The notes under the pieces: model-generated
Seen by the model: the letters and a program-made list of their open reading frames with translations, nothing else
Databases searched by the model: none
Told to the model about the DNA's origin: nothing
NCBI RefSeq assembly: GCF_029168945.1
Contig: NC_083603.1
Location: 48,928,406 to 48,992,405, forward strand
Origin: Cannabis sativa
Taxonomy: Eukaryota; Streptophyta; Magnoliopsida; Rosales; Cannabaceae
DNA length: 64,000 bases
Direction: 5' to 3'
Part shown: in pieces, positions 48,569 to 61,356 of the stretch
Layout: each line of letters opens with the position of its first letter
Numbering within the stretch: the stretch's first letter is position 1
Made by a program: the position numbers and the translations under genes

Positions 48569-49100
48569 TCAAATTTGATTGCTAATTTATATAATTTCTT
48601 TCTGCAAATTCAAGTAATTAACATATTAATATAATATTAATATATATCACTATTCCTGCTAATATATTTACATTAAAAAATATTATAGGATCCTGATTTT
48701 CCATATATGTATACATAGTGAATAATTTATATACTTATATGCTGCAAGTATTAAGGCATGCAGCACTAATAAAGCATGCATAATAATTAATTTAGATGTA
48801 TGTAATAGTACGTATATATATTATATAAATTAATATTGAAAGAAAAAGTGCATATATATATAAACCAAAAAAAAAATAGCTTACTAAGTTCAGAAGATGA
48901 ATATTAAATCGCACTATATGAGTAATTAAGTAAATATAGTATGTTAATTTGCTGCAGATTTTGCAGAGATATATGTTTGAGGACATGCAATCCCATCTAT
49001 TTATAGACATATATTAATGAACTTAATTAATTATTATTTCTTAGATTATATCATCATACGTGAATAATTCAATATGTGGAATCGTCCACGTGGCCGGTTT
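48569..49100 (-). promoter_or_regulatory. Carbonic anhydrase leader and promoter
   Basis: A TATA box (minus strand CTATAAATAG, 48997-49006) lies about 430 bases upstream of the ATG. A perfect G-box CCACGTGG (49086-49093) lies about 80 bases further up; G-boxes bind bZIP/bHLH factors and often mark light- or ABA-responsive genes. The leader may contain an intron from about 48884 (GTAAGC) to 48602 (TTTGCAG). The zone 48960-49005 is conserved in the broken copy at about 7188-7230, which keeps the TATA but shows no G-box at the equivalent place. Transcription start near 48970 is an inference. Confidence 0.65.
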
Positions 49101-49418
49101 TTTCTTTATAATAATAATTACTATATGTAGTAGGTCATTTATTTATTAATAAGTGAAATATAGATATAATTAAATTGATCATATTTCTCTCATAAAGTTT
49201 TTGTTTTTCACACTTAAGCTTATTTTTTTAAAAAAAATAAAAAAAAAATGCTAAGCTCGTCAATGAGAAAAATATTTGTGCTATAAATACTTTATATATG
49301 TTTTCAATTTTATACACTTATATATTATTTTCTTTTCGACACATTATTACATTTTCATTACTTCTCTCACTACCAGTTTATTTCATTTTCAAACATAATA
49401 ATATTTGCAGCATAAATA

Positions 49419-49864
49419 CAGTAGAACCTCTATCCAAGAATACACTTGGGACCAAGTAAATTATATTCTAATTGGGAGGTTATAACTAAATAGAGTTACA
49501 CTAGAAAAAAAAATTAAGAAACCAAAAAATATCAATGTAATAATAATAACAATAAATAATCATTAATACTATATCGTAATAGAAATATTTTAGAGTAAAT
49601 ATAATTTCATACATGTATTATAATTTAAAATAAAATTATTAATTTTACATAAATAAATTTACAAAATACATGTATATATTTTATTAAGATGTAATTATTC
49701 TTATATAGAGGTATACTTTGTTAATATGAGACTTAGAAAATGTATAACTAATTACAATTTAGAGGTTATTCTTATTTATAACTGGCCCAAATCGGGACTT
49801 GATTTTTTTATAACAAATTAGAGGTTATTCTTGAATAGAGTATTCTTAAATAGAGGTTCTACTG
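49419..49864. mobile_element. Emigrant/pogo-like MITE
   Basis: 446 bp bounded by inverted repeats CAGTAGAACCTCTAT.. AAGAATAC with TA on both sides (49417-49418, 49865-49866). The termini closely resemble the CAGTA.AACCTCTAT ends of plant Emigrant/Lemi1 pogo-type elements. Internal GAGGTTAT phrases recur near the right end. Non-coding. It lies about 400 bp upstream of the carbonic anhydrase TATA box. Confidence 0.85.
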
Positions 49865-49866
49865 TA

Positions 49867-51894
49867 ATATTTTTTATTGCATACATTTATATACCACATT
49901 TTTTTCCTGACAAATTAATAAATTAAATAATTAGAATTACATTTATATTACTTTCGTCACTACCAATTCATTAAATTTATTAAAAAACACTAAGTTGACA
50001 CGTGGTAACATATTAGTGATCTACACATATTTTCAATAAAAAAAAACTTATTAAATAATTTTAAAATTTATAAAATTGTAAATAAAATATAAAAAAAATA
50101 TACATTTTTATTTAAGTATTTTTCAATAAAAAAATTTAATTAAATAATTTTAATTTTTTTTAAAAAATAAATAATGTTTATTTAATTAAGAAAAATAAAA
50201 AAAAAAATACTATTTACATATATATCTCTCTTTCTTCTTCTTCTCTTAGAATGTAATTGTTTTAATATTGTTTAGTTATTTTTTATTTTGTTATTTAACA
50301 AGTTTTTTTTTTTATTGAAAGTATGAATAAACTACTAGTATGTTGACATGTGTTAATTTAGTTTTTTTAAGAAGATTTATCAGACTAGTAGTGACAAAAA
50401 TAACATCGTAACTAGAATTTTAAGTATTTAATATATATGTATGAAATCAAAAAACATTAGATGGTAAATACTCTTTTGTTTGAATTAGATTTAACAGACT
50501 AGTGGTAATAAAAATAATAGAAATGTAACTTAAGGTAATTAATTGGCTGAATTGATAAAAATATTTAATGTATGAGAAATGTTAAAAGGTAACAATAGTA
50601 CTACCTCACTTTCGTCAATATTGTTATTGGTTCAATTAAGTATCGAATTTCACATAGTTTGATGTAATGACTTTTAGAGAGTATCACTAGCCAATTAGAA
50701 GGTGATATGTCTATAAATGTATGAAACTGAAAAATATAAAATATTTATGCCCTAAATATTTCAAACCAAAAAAGCTAATATATATGTGATGGTTGACGAG
50801 CTCAACGTTAATTCAACATAAGAGAAGGTGGACCGTAGACTAATTAAGGTGTGAAAGGATTCAAAAATGGACACCTATAGGCTCTATCTGTCATACAATT
50901 TATTAGTTGGATTAGGTTTACGAAGAGCTCTGGGTTAGGTAGATATATATTTGGAAGATTGGTCATTAAAAACTACTTATTTTGAAAACGATCCAAAGAA
51001 AAGATGTTGTATAACCAATAATCCACCATTATCTTTCTACTTTAACGTCATTAATATGAACGTTGAGCTGGTCAAAGGAATAAAAAGTAAATTAACTTTA
51101 ATTTTATCTTTAAATGAAGTGATGATCAAATGATGGATCAAACACGTAATTAATTAGTTGCCTTTACAGACAACGTCAAAGATGATATTGTTACATGCAT
51201 GACAACGTAATATATATATGTAACTGTGGCCCTAATTGGTCAAATTATATAATTCAAATTGTTTTATATGATGTTACATTCATATTAATTATATATAACA
51301 GACATTTTTTAATTACCACATTGCTACTTAATTTATTATTTTTTAGATATATTTTTCCAGTAGGAGTGATGTTTCTATCATGAGGTGTTATATCTAATTA
51401 ATAAAGTTTGATGAATTTTTCAAAAAAAATTAATTATCATGTAATAATATCATAACAGACAATATTTTTTAAGTTTCTTAAATTTTTAAATAATAAAAAT
51501 AGAGCTAAAACATTCATCAATTGTACAACTATAAATTTTTCTTTACATATGCGTATAATTAACTATTTTAAACTCAATTTTCAAAATCATATTATAATTA
51601 ATTTTTTCAAAATTATATGAAAAGTGTTGGAATGCTTTTTATAATTACAATAATATAGACAACTAAATAAACAAATTGAATTATAATTTCTTCAAATACT
51701 AAACATTTATTACTTTTGGGTGCAATTACAATAGAGGTGCATTTTCGACCTACCGGTAAAGGTATCACTGTTTTAGGAATTTAGAGAAATTATAACTCAA
51801 TTTTTATCTTATATGATTGTTTATAATATAATTATAGCAGACATTCTACCACTAGTTTTCAAAATTTTTTGAATAATTTACTACTGAAAAAAGT
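49867..51894. other. AT-rich upstream region
   Basis: No gene supported. It contains the second copy of the dispersed repeat (50580-50750). Short frames at 50951-51133 and 51195-51383 show no recognisable domain. Confidence 0.5.
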
Positions 51895-52034
51895 CACTAC
51901 AAAAAAAAACTGTCGTGATAATTTTTTAGTCACAATATAAATTTTTGTGACTAAATGTGACTTTTAGTCACAACAAAAAGTTACTTGTGACTAAAACATA
52001 GTGTTAACTCAAAAAATTTCCCTGGTAGTGTGGA
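51895..52034. mobile_element. Short CACTA-like MITE
   Basis: Starts CACTACAAAAAAAAAC and ends with the complement of CACTACCAGGG. Inside are paired TTAGTCACAA / TTGTGACTAAA blocks that form hairpins, a pattern typical of CACTA-derived subterminal DNA. About 140 bp; no clear target duplication. Confidence 0.6.
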
Positions 52035-53037
52035 CATCAATATTTGACACGTGGCAAGAAGGATGACGTCAAAGAGTTGAGTAGACCCGAGTCATAACAG
52101 TCGACCTGGGAGGGGACCCTAGCCCTGCACCCAGGTTGACATCAGGAGCTCTGAGATGGAAGTTCAGACTTCAATAACTTGAATTCAACTCATTATCTTT
52201 CAATATTTTGTACCATGAAGACATGGAAGGGGTGAAAATTCGTGTCCGGGGGTCGTGTTCGTGACTTGTCGAGACCCATGTATAATAGGTATATGCTCGA
52301 CCTGAACACGACCCGTTTAATAACTGTGTTAAAAATAAAACCAGAACACGACCCATTTATAAACGGGTTGACACGACACGACCCGTGTAACCCGTTTATA
52401 TGCATATTTCATTTAAAGATGTTAACCAATAACACGTTTATGAAGTATTCAACACGTTTATAACCTATTTATGATATGTTAAAGTATTAAAATAACTTTA
52501 AATAGGTCATTAACGAGTCAGTTTCGTGTTAGCCGTGTCAACCCGAACACGACCGTTTCTTAAATGGGTTAGACGAGCCAACCCGAACACGATCTGTACC
52601 CATTTAAGGCAAATCCAAACCCGCTAACTCTCATGTGAGTTTCGAGACATGTTATCGTGTCTGACCTATTTTGTCGGCCCTAAGACATGGAGCAACCTAA
52701 TCCAAGCCCCAAGAGTTGAAATTACACGAAGTTGCAACTTGGAAGCCAACATGGCATCTACCTAGGGTTTCAGTTTTCGAGACTGTCTTAGTGCAAATGG
52801 ATCAAAACTTGCTTTAGACATAAACTAGACATACCACAAACATATTTTAGGCATCATAGTCAAAATCAGAGTAAGTTCATTTTTGAGCACTCGGGGGCCG
52901 GGGCGTTGACCACCTCAGCACCCAAGTTGACAATTTGTTAATCTGAGCCCCTTCCAAGTATCAGATTAATGGTCCGAAATTCACATCTTTTTTGTCTTCA
53001 TCAAAAAGGGGAAAATATGTCTTTTTAGGGAAGAAAC
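52035..53037. repeat. Diverged tandem-repeat region, left part
   Basis: Contains CACCCAGGTTGACA (near 52130) and CACCCAAGTTGACA (near 52920), members of the repeat family that dominates 59934-60968. A hAT MITE (52227-52682) sits inside, and the copia element at 53038 separates this part from the right part. Confidence 0.65.
52227..52682. mobile_element. Non-autonomous hAT element
   Basis: 456 bp flanked by perfect eight-base repeats AGACATGG (52219-52226 and 52683-52690), the hAT target size. Ends are short imperfect inverted repeats (AAGGGGTGAAAA and complement TAGGGCCGACAAAA). The interior is rich in ACACGACCCG / CGGGTTGACACG phrases. No coding frame. Confidence 0.88.
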
Positions 53038-54832
53038 TGTTGGGTTTTATGCCCTAAATAAAACTCCATTTCAATGTAATCTATTTTATTCAATATCAAT
53101 AATGAAACAGAAGTATTTTTCATTCATTTGTATATGTTTTGGTTCACCTTATCAAATATTTGTTTATTTGATTTATAAATTCATCCAAATCCTTTTCACA
53201 TACTTGATCCTGTTTATTGTGTTGTCAACACAGTGGAAAGTAAACATGACTATGCGATTAAAGATTCCTAGATTTATCAGAACACTGGGGTTTTACTGAT
53301 ATGACAATCTACAACAGAGTTTACTTGCATTTGGAGAAATGCTATGTTCTTTCCAGAGCATTGGTTAAATTAAAGCTTGGGTTGGATGCATGGAGTATGC
53401 ATCGGAAGGGACTGGTATTGAACTTTGACATAGATTTATTAAACTTACCGTAATATCTATTCAAGTCAATATTACCTAGTTTATCTTAGATCAAATGATC
53501 TTAATCCTGATAAGATTAGGTTCAATCTCAAGAGTGTTATTCGTGTTCTTTGATTTGTTAGTTAAGCCTACTTTTGGTTAAGGGTGATACGTACATTTTG
53601 GGAACACGGTAGTGCAATTGAGTGGGAGCGCTAACATAAATATGGAATCTATAGCTTCTATCTGGCAAATAGAAAGTAAAGGATGATTTCCTTCGAGCTT
53701 GACCAAACGAAAAAATAAATGGCGGAGTACTCATTTCACTAAGCTGAAATATCATTGATACAGGGTTAAGTATTTTAAGGATAAAATACATTGTAGGGTG
53801 TTACGGTAATCTAATCCCTTTACAGTGTAGATCATCTATATAGAGGATCATTGATCGAATTAGGATTATAACAATGGATAACTAATGACGTGTCTATATG
53901 GTGGAACATATAGAGCGTTCTATATACTGAGAGTGCAATTCTAAATTGTATGCGTGGATTCAACGAAGAATTAATAATAATAATAAGTCAGTGAATTTGG
54001 GATGTAAATTCTTGATCTGCTTATTGGAAGCTCGGATATATAGACCCATGGTCCCCACACTAGTTGAGACAATATTACTTGTAAGACTCATTTAATTGGT
54101 TTTGATTGAACAATTATAATTCTCAAATTAGACTATGTCTATTTGTGAATTTTTCACTAAGCAAGGGCGAAACTGTAAAGAAAGAGTTTTTAGGGTATAT
54201 TTGTTAATTAAGATACTTTGTTTGGTCTAATTAATAAATATGATAAATGACAATGTTATTTAATAATTATTTATAGTTATTAAATAGTTGAAATTGGCAT
54301 TTAAATGGTTAAATTTGAAAATTGGCGTTTTTGAGAAAATGAGATGCAGAAATGATAAAACAGAAAAATTGTAAAAGTGAGGCCCAAGTCCACTAAGCCA
54401 TGGCCGGCCACCTTTGTAGGTTTTATCATTTAATATTTTCATTATTTTAATGCCAAATAATTCAAACCTAACCCTATGTGGCATGCTATAAATAGATAGT
54501 GATGGCTTCAGGAAAAAGTGACTTTTGCATCTTGTTTCCTTCAGAGAAAAACCTGAGCCTTCACTCTAAACCTAGCCGCCACTCTCCTTTCTTCTTCTTC
54601 ATTGAATGTTTCGAACCCACTTAGTGATAGAGTAGTGCCCACACACAACAAGTAGTACCTCAATCATAGTGAGGAAGATCGTTAAGAAAGAAATTCAACA
54701 AGAAGGACATTCGGGCTCAGATCTTGATAATACTCTGCGACATAAAGGATACAAAGGTTAGAGATCTGAGTAGAAGGAGACATATTATTCCGCTGCACCC
54801 AATGTAAGGTCCTGGTAAAATAATTTCCAACA
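53038..54832 (+). repeat. 5' LTR of the copia remnant
   Basis: 1795 bp with a TATA box (TATAAATAGATAG, about 54488). It lacks about 100 bases present in the right LTR between AATGTAAGGT and CCTGGTAAAA. Confidence 0.88.
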
Positions 54833-56382
54833 ACTGGCCTCAGAGCCATGCTAATTGATTTGCTTGCAACAAATTTGGACTTAAAATGATTTGTTTGTGA
54901 TTTGGATGGTATCATGTTGTTTTGTGTGTTGTATTGATGATTGATTGATGTCTGTGAATTTTCGGGAAAAATAATTGAATTTTCTGGTCTGAAATTATTT
55001 TTATTGGATAGTTTGGAAAAAATTAAGCAATTTACTTTTTTACAGAACTCAATTTTGATTTTATTTGAATTAGTTATGAATTTTTGAAAATCGGGAAAAA
55101 ATCAGGGTGTCCTCACCCATTCACGCGCGTGGATGGCCATTTTCCTCGGCGAGACGCGTGTTAGGACAAGATCTTGTCTGAGCAACAAGCGCATATATGC
55201 TGCTGGCATACTCCAGCGCCGAGCTTCCTGGGCCAGAACCCCTGCTGTGCGCGCGCGGACAGTATGCAATTAACTTCCGATTTTTTGTTTCGTTTTCTTC
55301 GATTTTTCATGCTATTTCATGGAATTAACTTCCGATTTTTTGTGTAGTCTTGTATTTTGATTTTTACTTTTCAATTTTCAAATCTAATTATCACAAATAA
55401 ATTAATTTGAATTTTTTAAAATTAATTTTAGATAATTAGTGTAATTTGAATTTGAAAATAGGTAAAAATCTATCTTTTCGCTTGATTTTTTATCTTATTT
55501 TTAAATTTGATTATTTTATCTTATTTTTTAAATTTAAGGTCAGATATTAAATTTTTCTTTAAATTAAATCATTTTTTAAATAATTTGACCTTATTTAAAT
55601 TTAAAATAAGATTACTATAATCATGATATTTTAAATAGAAATAAGATATTTTGCTAACTTTTAAATTTTGTTATTTTTATTTAAATTATTTTATAAAATC
55701 TGAAAAATATTTTATTTTTTCTTATTTTATATTTAATTTATAAAATAACTTTAAAAATTTAAAAGGTAGTTAGCAATTTTTTTTTTTTTTTGAAATGATA
55801 TTTAGGTTAGTTGAAACCTAATTTTTCAAAAAAAAAAAAAGTTGTAGGTTTAATTTTAAATATTTTAAATATTTTTTTTATTATTTTATTTTATTTAAAA
55901 TGCTGAAAATATTTTTTATTTTTAATTATTTTCGAAATTAATTATTTAAAATTAAATAAATCCTACATCCAACTATCCAATTCATCTTGTTGCAGGAGTA
56001 TGTGTTTTAGCTTGTGTATAAGTTTTATCAAACCTATTATTGCTTGATCTAAATTGTCATGGTTAACTTGTTGACAGATCCAATGATCTGATTTTAACCC
56101 ATGGTTCAATTGTCAATAGGTCAAGTAAATAATTTGTAACAGGTAAATTTTACATTCTTCTTTCATCTGTGTATGACCTAGTAACATGATATGACCCATC
56201 CAAATCTGTGTGCCTGTGTGAGCCTATATGTTTACTTTTGTTATAGATGCATATAGGTTGTTGTTGCTAAAACGTCACACCTTGATAGATTTTATTTAGG
56301 CCCATTTAGTATTTGGGCCTATTCAATTAATAAGTTGTTCATTTTAAGGTTAAATTCCTCTCTTTTGGGCCTTGTGTGAGAG

Positions 56383-57631
56383 TGTTGCAAAATTTATAAA
56401 CACTACGCAAGTATACGCAATCAAGTAGTAAAACTCACACAAGTGAGGTCGAACCACAGGGAATTGGATTGAATACCACTAAACTATACTTATAATTCTA
56501 TTTGGTAATCGAAAACAATTATGATTTAAGAAAATTAAAGTAATTCAGAAAACGTAAAACACAGTTAAAGTTTAAGCAAGATGAGATGATAGGGAGGAGA
56601 ATCCTGTTGTTGTTTACCCAAATCGTTAATGCCTAATTGCTATCCTATTCTTGAAGTGAATGACAGATTATAAAGTAACCTAGCTCTTTTTAGATCTTCT
56701 AGATTCTAAATCACATGTTATCTAATTAATTCCTTAATTAAACTAACATGAAATCAGCATTAGGTAATAATCTACTCGTCACATAAGTCATGTAAATACT
56801 CTCATTTCACATAGAACATCGATTATCCCAATTTTAGCATTCTCAATTCTCACGTTTCAGATTTCGAATTGAGATCATAAAGCATGCATAAGGTGATCAA
56901 TCTTAAACATGAAATTAAACACAAATTAAGATAATTTCACAAACAAGAATGAAGGAATGGTAATTAAACATTAACTAGGCAAACATTAAACAACAATCAT
57001 CATCCTCCCTAAATGGGAAATTTAGTTCAGAAACAAATCCATAACCATTCCTATAGCAATATTCAACATAAAGAAATTAACGAGGAATAAAGAAAGAACT
57101 GTTGGTGGATGAATTCTGGATCGTCACTTGAATCTCTGTGCTCTTCCTGTCGCTCTCTGCTATATTTTAGGGTTCCCAATTGCTTCCCCTGACTTCCAAT
57201 CGCAGTTTTCTATTTATAACTAATTTTTAGGGTTCGATGGACGAAATTACCCCTGGGCCGTACGGGATCTCGTCGCGGCCAGATATGGTCTCGCCGCGGC
57301 CAGATCAATGCTGAAAATATGTGGTTCTGTTACGAGTATTTAGCCGCGGCCAAGCTTCCTCTCGCCGCGGCGACTGGAGCACACCACTTCTTTCATTCGT
57401 TTCGTGTTCTAGCCGCGGCCAAGCTGTGTCTAGTCGCGGCCAGATGTCCCTTATTCTTCAACATTGTGTTTTATTTCCTTGGCTCAGCTCGTCTTTTACT
57501 GAATATTTGCATCGAGACCTCTATTATTCCAAAGAACCTGAAAACATAGAAAACCAGCGTAATTCCGTCCCAACACAGCGAAAAAATGCACCTAAAATAG
57601 ATCCAAAACATAGGCTAAAAATAGCCTAACA
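56383..57631. mobile_element. Solo LTR-like insertion, 1.25 kb
   Basis: Starts TGTTGCAAAATT and ends TAGCCTAACA, with GAGAG duplicated on both sides (56378-56382, 57632-57636). TG...CA ends plus a five-base duplication fit a solo LTR. The host sequence reads smoothly across it (TGTGTGAGAG then TTGGGGGCC). No genes; the overlapping frames near 57320-57630 are not convincing. Six GTCGCGGCCA/GCCGCGGC words cluster at 57270-57450. Confidence 0.8.
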
Positions 57632-58859
57632 GAGAGTTGGGGGCCAATAGAAGTGGGTACGACATACTGAACCCAGCTCCCCCTCACATGAACTACCCCA
57701 ATTGTGAAGGCCCATTCGCCTAATTTGGATAACTGTGCTAGGTTAATTAAATTAGTTTAACCTAATAAAATTGATTAGCAACATAATTAATTTCATTTAT
57801 TTTGAAATTAATTTAAGAAAACATAGTTTAATGAATTATATTCTAGATAAACTATACGTATTTTCTTGTTTTAATTAAATATAGAATTATAACCAACTAG
57901 ATTCTTTCTGAAGCTTAATTTAAATTATTTCATTAAATATTCCTATTTAAGTTGAAAATAAGTTATTTCTAACTAATCAACTTAAATCTGAATATCTTTT
58001 GAATTTCAAATTTCAAATTAAGTTGAGGATTTTAGGAATTGGTTATTAAGATTCTTTTGATATTTTTTAAGTTGATATTTTTTTAAATATGGTTAAACTT
58101 AAAATGGAATATTTTCAAATTAAGTGGTTACAACTTAATTTAAATATTTAATTAAATCATAATTTGAAAAATATTTAAGTTGGATATTTTAGATTTTTCT
58201 AAACAACTTAAATAAGATATTTTTTCAAATTTGTTCCATTTTTTAAATTTCTAATTTAAATAATAATTGAAATTTAATTAAAGTTGGATATTTTTATATA
58301 ATTTTTTTTTTACTATACCAACTTTAATTTGTAATTTTTCATTATTAAAATATGGAACAGATGATTAAATAAAATACATATTTTTTTAAATAATGAGCTT
58401 TAATCAAAAGATATTCGATCTCCATTGTTGGTCTTACAATAGTTAATTTTTTTCAATATAACCTCGAGACACTAGACTTCGTCCCCCTTATGGATGGTTA
58501 TTCGTTGAAAATATTTAACACCGTAAGATCTCATTTGATAAGTGTTTTGTGAGTTTTCGTCTCTATTAGACTCTCCCCTACGGTGACTACTTAGAGATAA
58601 ACTCATAAAACATGAAACAATGGTAGAAGCTCATAAAATGAGAATAACCTTGACTCTCGCCTACCTGGACAACGTTGGATTCTCATTTTGATCGAATAAA
58701 AAGGTTGCTAAAATGGTTTTATTTTAGATGAGCTGACTACTCTATTCAAATAATGTTATCTTTGACTCTCGCCTACTGGGACACTGTATTTCATTATGTT
58801 GGAAACCTTGGAAAATAAACTATGTTAGATTTAGTATTTTTATAACATATGTGATTATT

Positions 58860-59320
58860 TGTTATTTTCTGAGCTTGTGTATGGATTTATTGAACCAAAA
58901 CTTACTTCTGCTTTATTGATATGTTGTAGTGCCAATAATTCTCATCCCAATCCACTCCTAGTTAATATCTTAGCAAATGAACTTGAAGATATGAATAAAA
59001 CTCCTGGTCAGAGTAATACTTCACATGTGCTCATGATGAACATGAAATTCTAGAAAGCAGATAAGCTGGGAATTGTTCACTCTGAAGAGAAAATAGTTCA
59101 TAGCTCCATAAATCCTACTACTTCAAGCTCAGTTAAGAAGATAAGAGAAAGTGATTCCACTTCCTCAAGTTATACTTCACAACAAAATGAACCAGCAAAA
59201 ACAACAATTCAAAAACGAATAAGCAGTGATGCTTTAGTCTTCGAATCATGTGTTTTAGAGAATGATAAATCCATTTGGATTCTTGATTCTGGGTCTACAA
59301 ACCATGTAAGTTGTTCATTG
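58860..59320 (+). pseudogene. Copia gag C-terminus and protease start
   Basis: Reads ELVYGFIEPKLTSALLIC and, in a later open stretch, IWILDSGSTNHVS (about 59278-59315), the copia protease active-site region. A TAG after NMKF at 59051-59053 interrupts the frame. After LEKW the sequence jumps into the middle of the right LTR, so the rest of Pol has been deleted. Confidence 0.75.
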
Positions 59321-59339
59321 CATTTGCTTGAAAAATGGA

Positions 59340-59933
59340 ATTATTTGAGAAAATGAGATGCAGAAATGATAAAACAGCAAAATTGCAAAAGTGAGGCCCA
59401 ACTCCACTAAGCCATGGCCGGCCACCTTTGTAGGTTTTATCATTTAATATTTTCATTATTTTAATGCCAAATAATTCAAACTTAACCCTATGTGGCATGC
59501 TATAAATAGATAGTGATGGCTTCAGGAAAAAGTGACTTTTGCATCTTGTTTCCTTCAGAGAAAACCTGAGCCTTCACTCTAAACCTAGCCGCCACTCTCC
59601 TTTCTTCTTCTTCATTGAATGTTTCGAACCCACTTAGGGATAGAGTAGTGCCCACACACAGCAACTAGTACCTCAATCATAGTGAGGAAGATCGTGAAGA
59701 AAGAAATTCAACAAGAAGGACATTCGGGCTCAGATCTTGATAATACTCTGCGACAGAAAGGATACAAGGGTTAGAGATCTGAGTGGAAGGAGACATATTA
59801 TTCCGCTGCACCCAATGTAAGGTTCTCGTACTTTATATGTGTTTATTTATAAACGTTTTAGAAGTTCATATTTAGGGTGTTAATCAACATACTTGTGAGT
59901 AGATCTAAGATCCTGGTAAAATAATTTCCAACA
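59340..59933 (+). repeat. 3' LTR of the copia remnant, truncated
   Basis: Matches the left LTR from about 54320 to its end. The junction with the protease fragment lies at the shared phrase TTTGAGAAAATGAG. Confidence 0.87.
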
Positions 59934-60968
59934 GAAATAACACTTCCTGGGTGCCAGAAACAAGGCCCAGCACCCAGGTTGACACCCTGGGGCTCGGCTA
60001 GTGCCCAAGTTGACATTTTGTCAACCTCGGCTGATTTTGATGATGTTTTTTGAGAACTCTTCCAAGCATCTTCTTCGTTTTCAAAAAAGATTGAGACTTA
60101 ACTAACTATTTTCAAGGATAAAATGGAACTTTTGAAGGGCCATAACTGATACCCAATGCACAGGTTGACACCTGCTGTTGGGCCTAGCAATCAAGTTAAC
60201 ATATTGTCAACCTGTGCTGTTTCCAATGAAGTTCACCAAAAAGTGTTTCAGGCATTTTTTCTGTCATCGGAAATAATTAAGATTCCAGAAAACTCAAGGA
60301 GAAAAACACAAATTTGAGCCCTTTTGAAATAGGACCCAGTGCCTAAGTTGATCCCTGGTGCTAGGCCTAAGGCCCAAGTTGACAATCAACCTGGGGCGCT
60401 GCTTTAGATTGCTCATATGCCAAATCTTATTCAACCAATGATTTCGAAATGGTCAAAAATAGGGTAGGAAACCTCGTCTTCAAGTTCACGAACCTTGGAA
60501 CTACCAAAATAAGATCCCAAGAGCTCAAGATTAGGGTTCCCAGTGCCCAAGCTGACAAATGGCCTAGTGCGCTGAGTTTCACTTATCTAATTCTGATTCT
60601 GTTTCGACTGTCCATCTTGTTTTTCACAATAACTAAGATCCATGAAGTTAGTGAAGTCAAAATCACAACTTTGCATTTCTAACATTGGAAACTCACTCGA
60701 AAATGAAGAATTTTGAGTCTCTCTTTTCTGCAGAATAGCAAAATCTCTGAGAGTTGGTGACCAGCTTCACCAAAACACATAAACAGACTACGTGATGTCA
60801 AAATATCCCTTAAGCATCTTAAAGTACATCATTTGGACATTTTACACTTACCCAGCCTCTAAGTTGACATCATATGTCAACCTCGGTGCTATGTATGCTG
60901 GTTTTATGGTACTAAATCAAATACGCAATGGAAGAATTTCGTATTATCTAATTATCATTATACCATAT
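59934..60968. repeat. Diverged tandem repeat, about 180-bp spacing, with TTGAC palindromes
   Basis: Recurring phrases CACCCAGGTTGACA, GCCCAAGTTGACA and TTGTCAACCT occur near 59971, 60006, 60160, 60190, 60343, 60372, 60544 and 60850, each followed by TGGTGCT/GGCGCTG-type words. Between them are unrelated-looking spacers with AAGATC, TTTTCAA and ACTCAA phrases. No gene; the frames at 60449-60682 and 60792-61061 follow the repeat. Confidence 0.7.
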
Positions 60969-61272
60969 TGTTGGGAATTAATTTATCAGGATCTAGATTT
61001 ACTAACATGTATGTTGATTAACACATATAAAGTTTTGGAAACTTTACATTGGTTTCAATGAAATAACATGTCTCCTTCCACTCAGATCTCTAACTCTTGT
61101 TCGTTTCTGTCACAGAGTAATAACAAAATTTGAGCCTAGATCTCCTTTAGGTGTTGGATTCTTCACAGTCTACCACACTATGATTGAGAACTTGACTGAT
61201 ATGAGTGGGCATGTATTCTATCACTATAGGAACGAAATTTATGAAGAGAAAGACAAGGAGAAGAGTTTGAAA

Positions 61273-61356
<84 letters not shown>

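Larger units (their letters stand above)
53038..59933 (+). mobile_element. Copia retrotransposon remnant with a large internal deletion
   Basis: The left LTR (53038-54832) starts TGTTGGGTTTTATGCCC and ends TTTCCAACA; a primer-site-like TGGCCTCAGAGCC follows (54835). The right LTR survives only as its last ~590 bases (about 59340-59933). Target duplications are GAAAC on the left and GAAAT on the right, one mismatch. Coding sequence is reduced to a gag/protease fragment at 58860-59320; integrase, RT and RNase H are gone. A solo-LTR-like element (56383-57631) is inserted in the leader. 54833-56382 and 57632-58840 are AT-rich leader sequence without genes. Confidence 0.87.

Noticed and set aside
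48792..49010. 72-codon minus-strand frame in the carbonic anhydrase leader
   Set aside because: It overlaps the TATA box and a probable leader intron; it is AT-rich with no domain, so at most an accidental upstream frame.
57319..57629. Two overlapping frames with repeated SRGQ or LAAAK words
   Set aside because: They arise from repeated CCGCGG words in a solo LTR; no start context or domain supports a protein.
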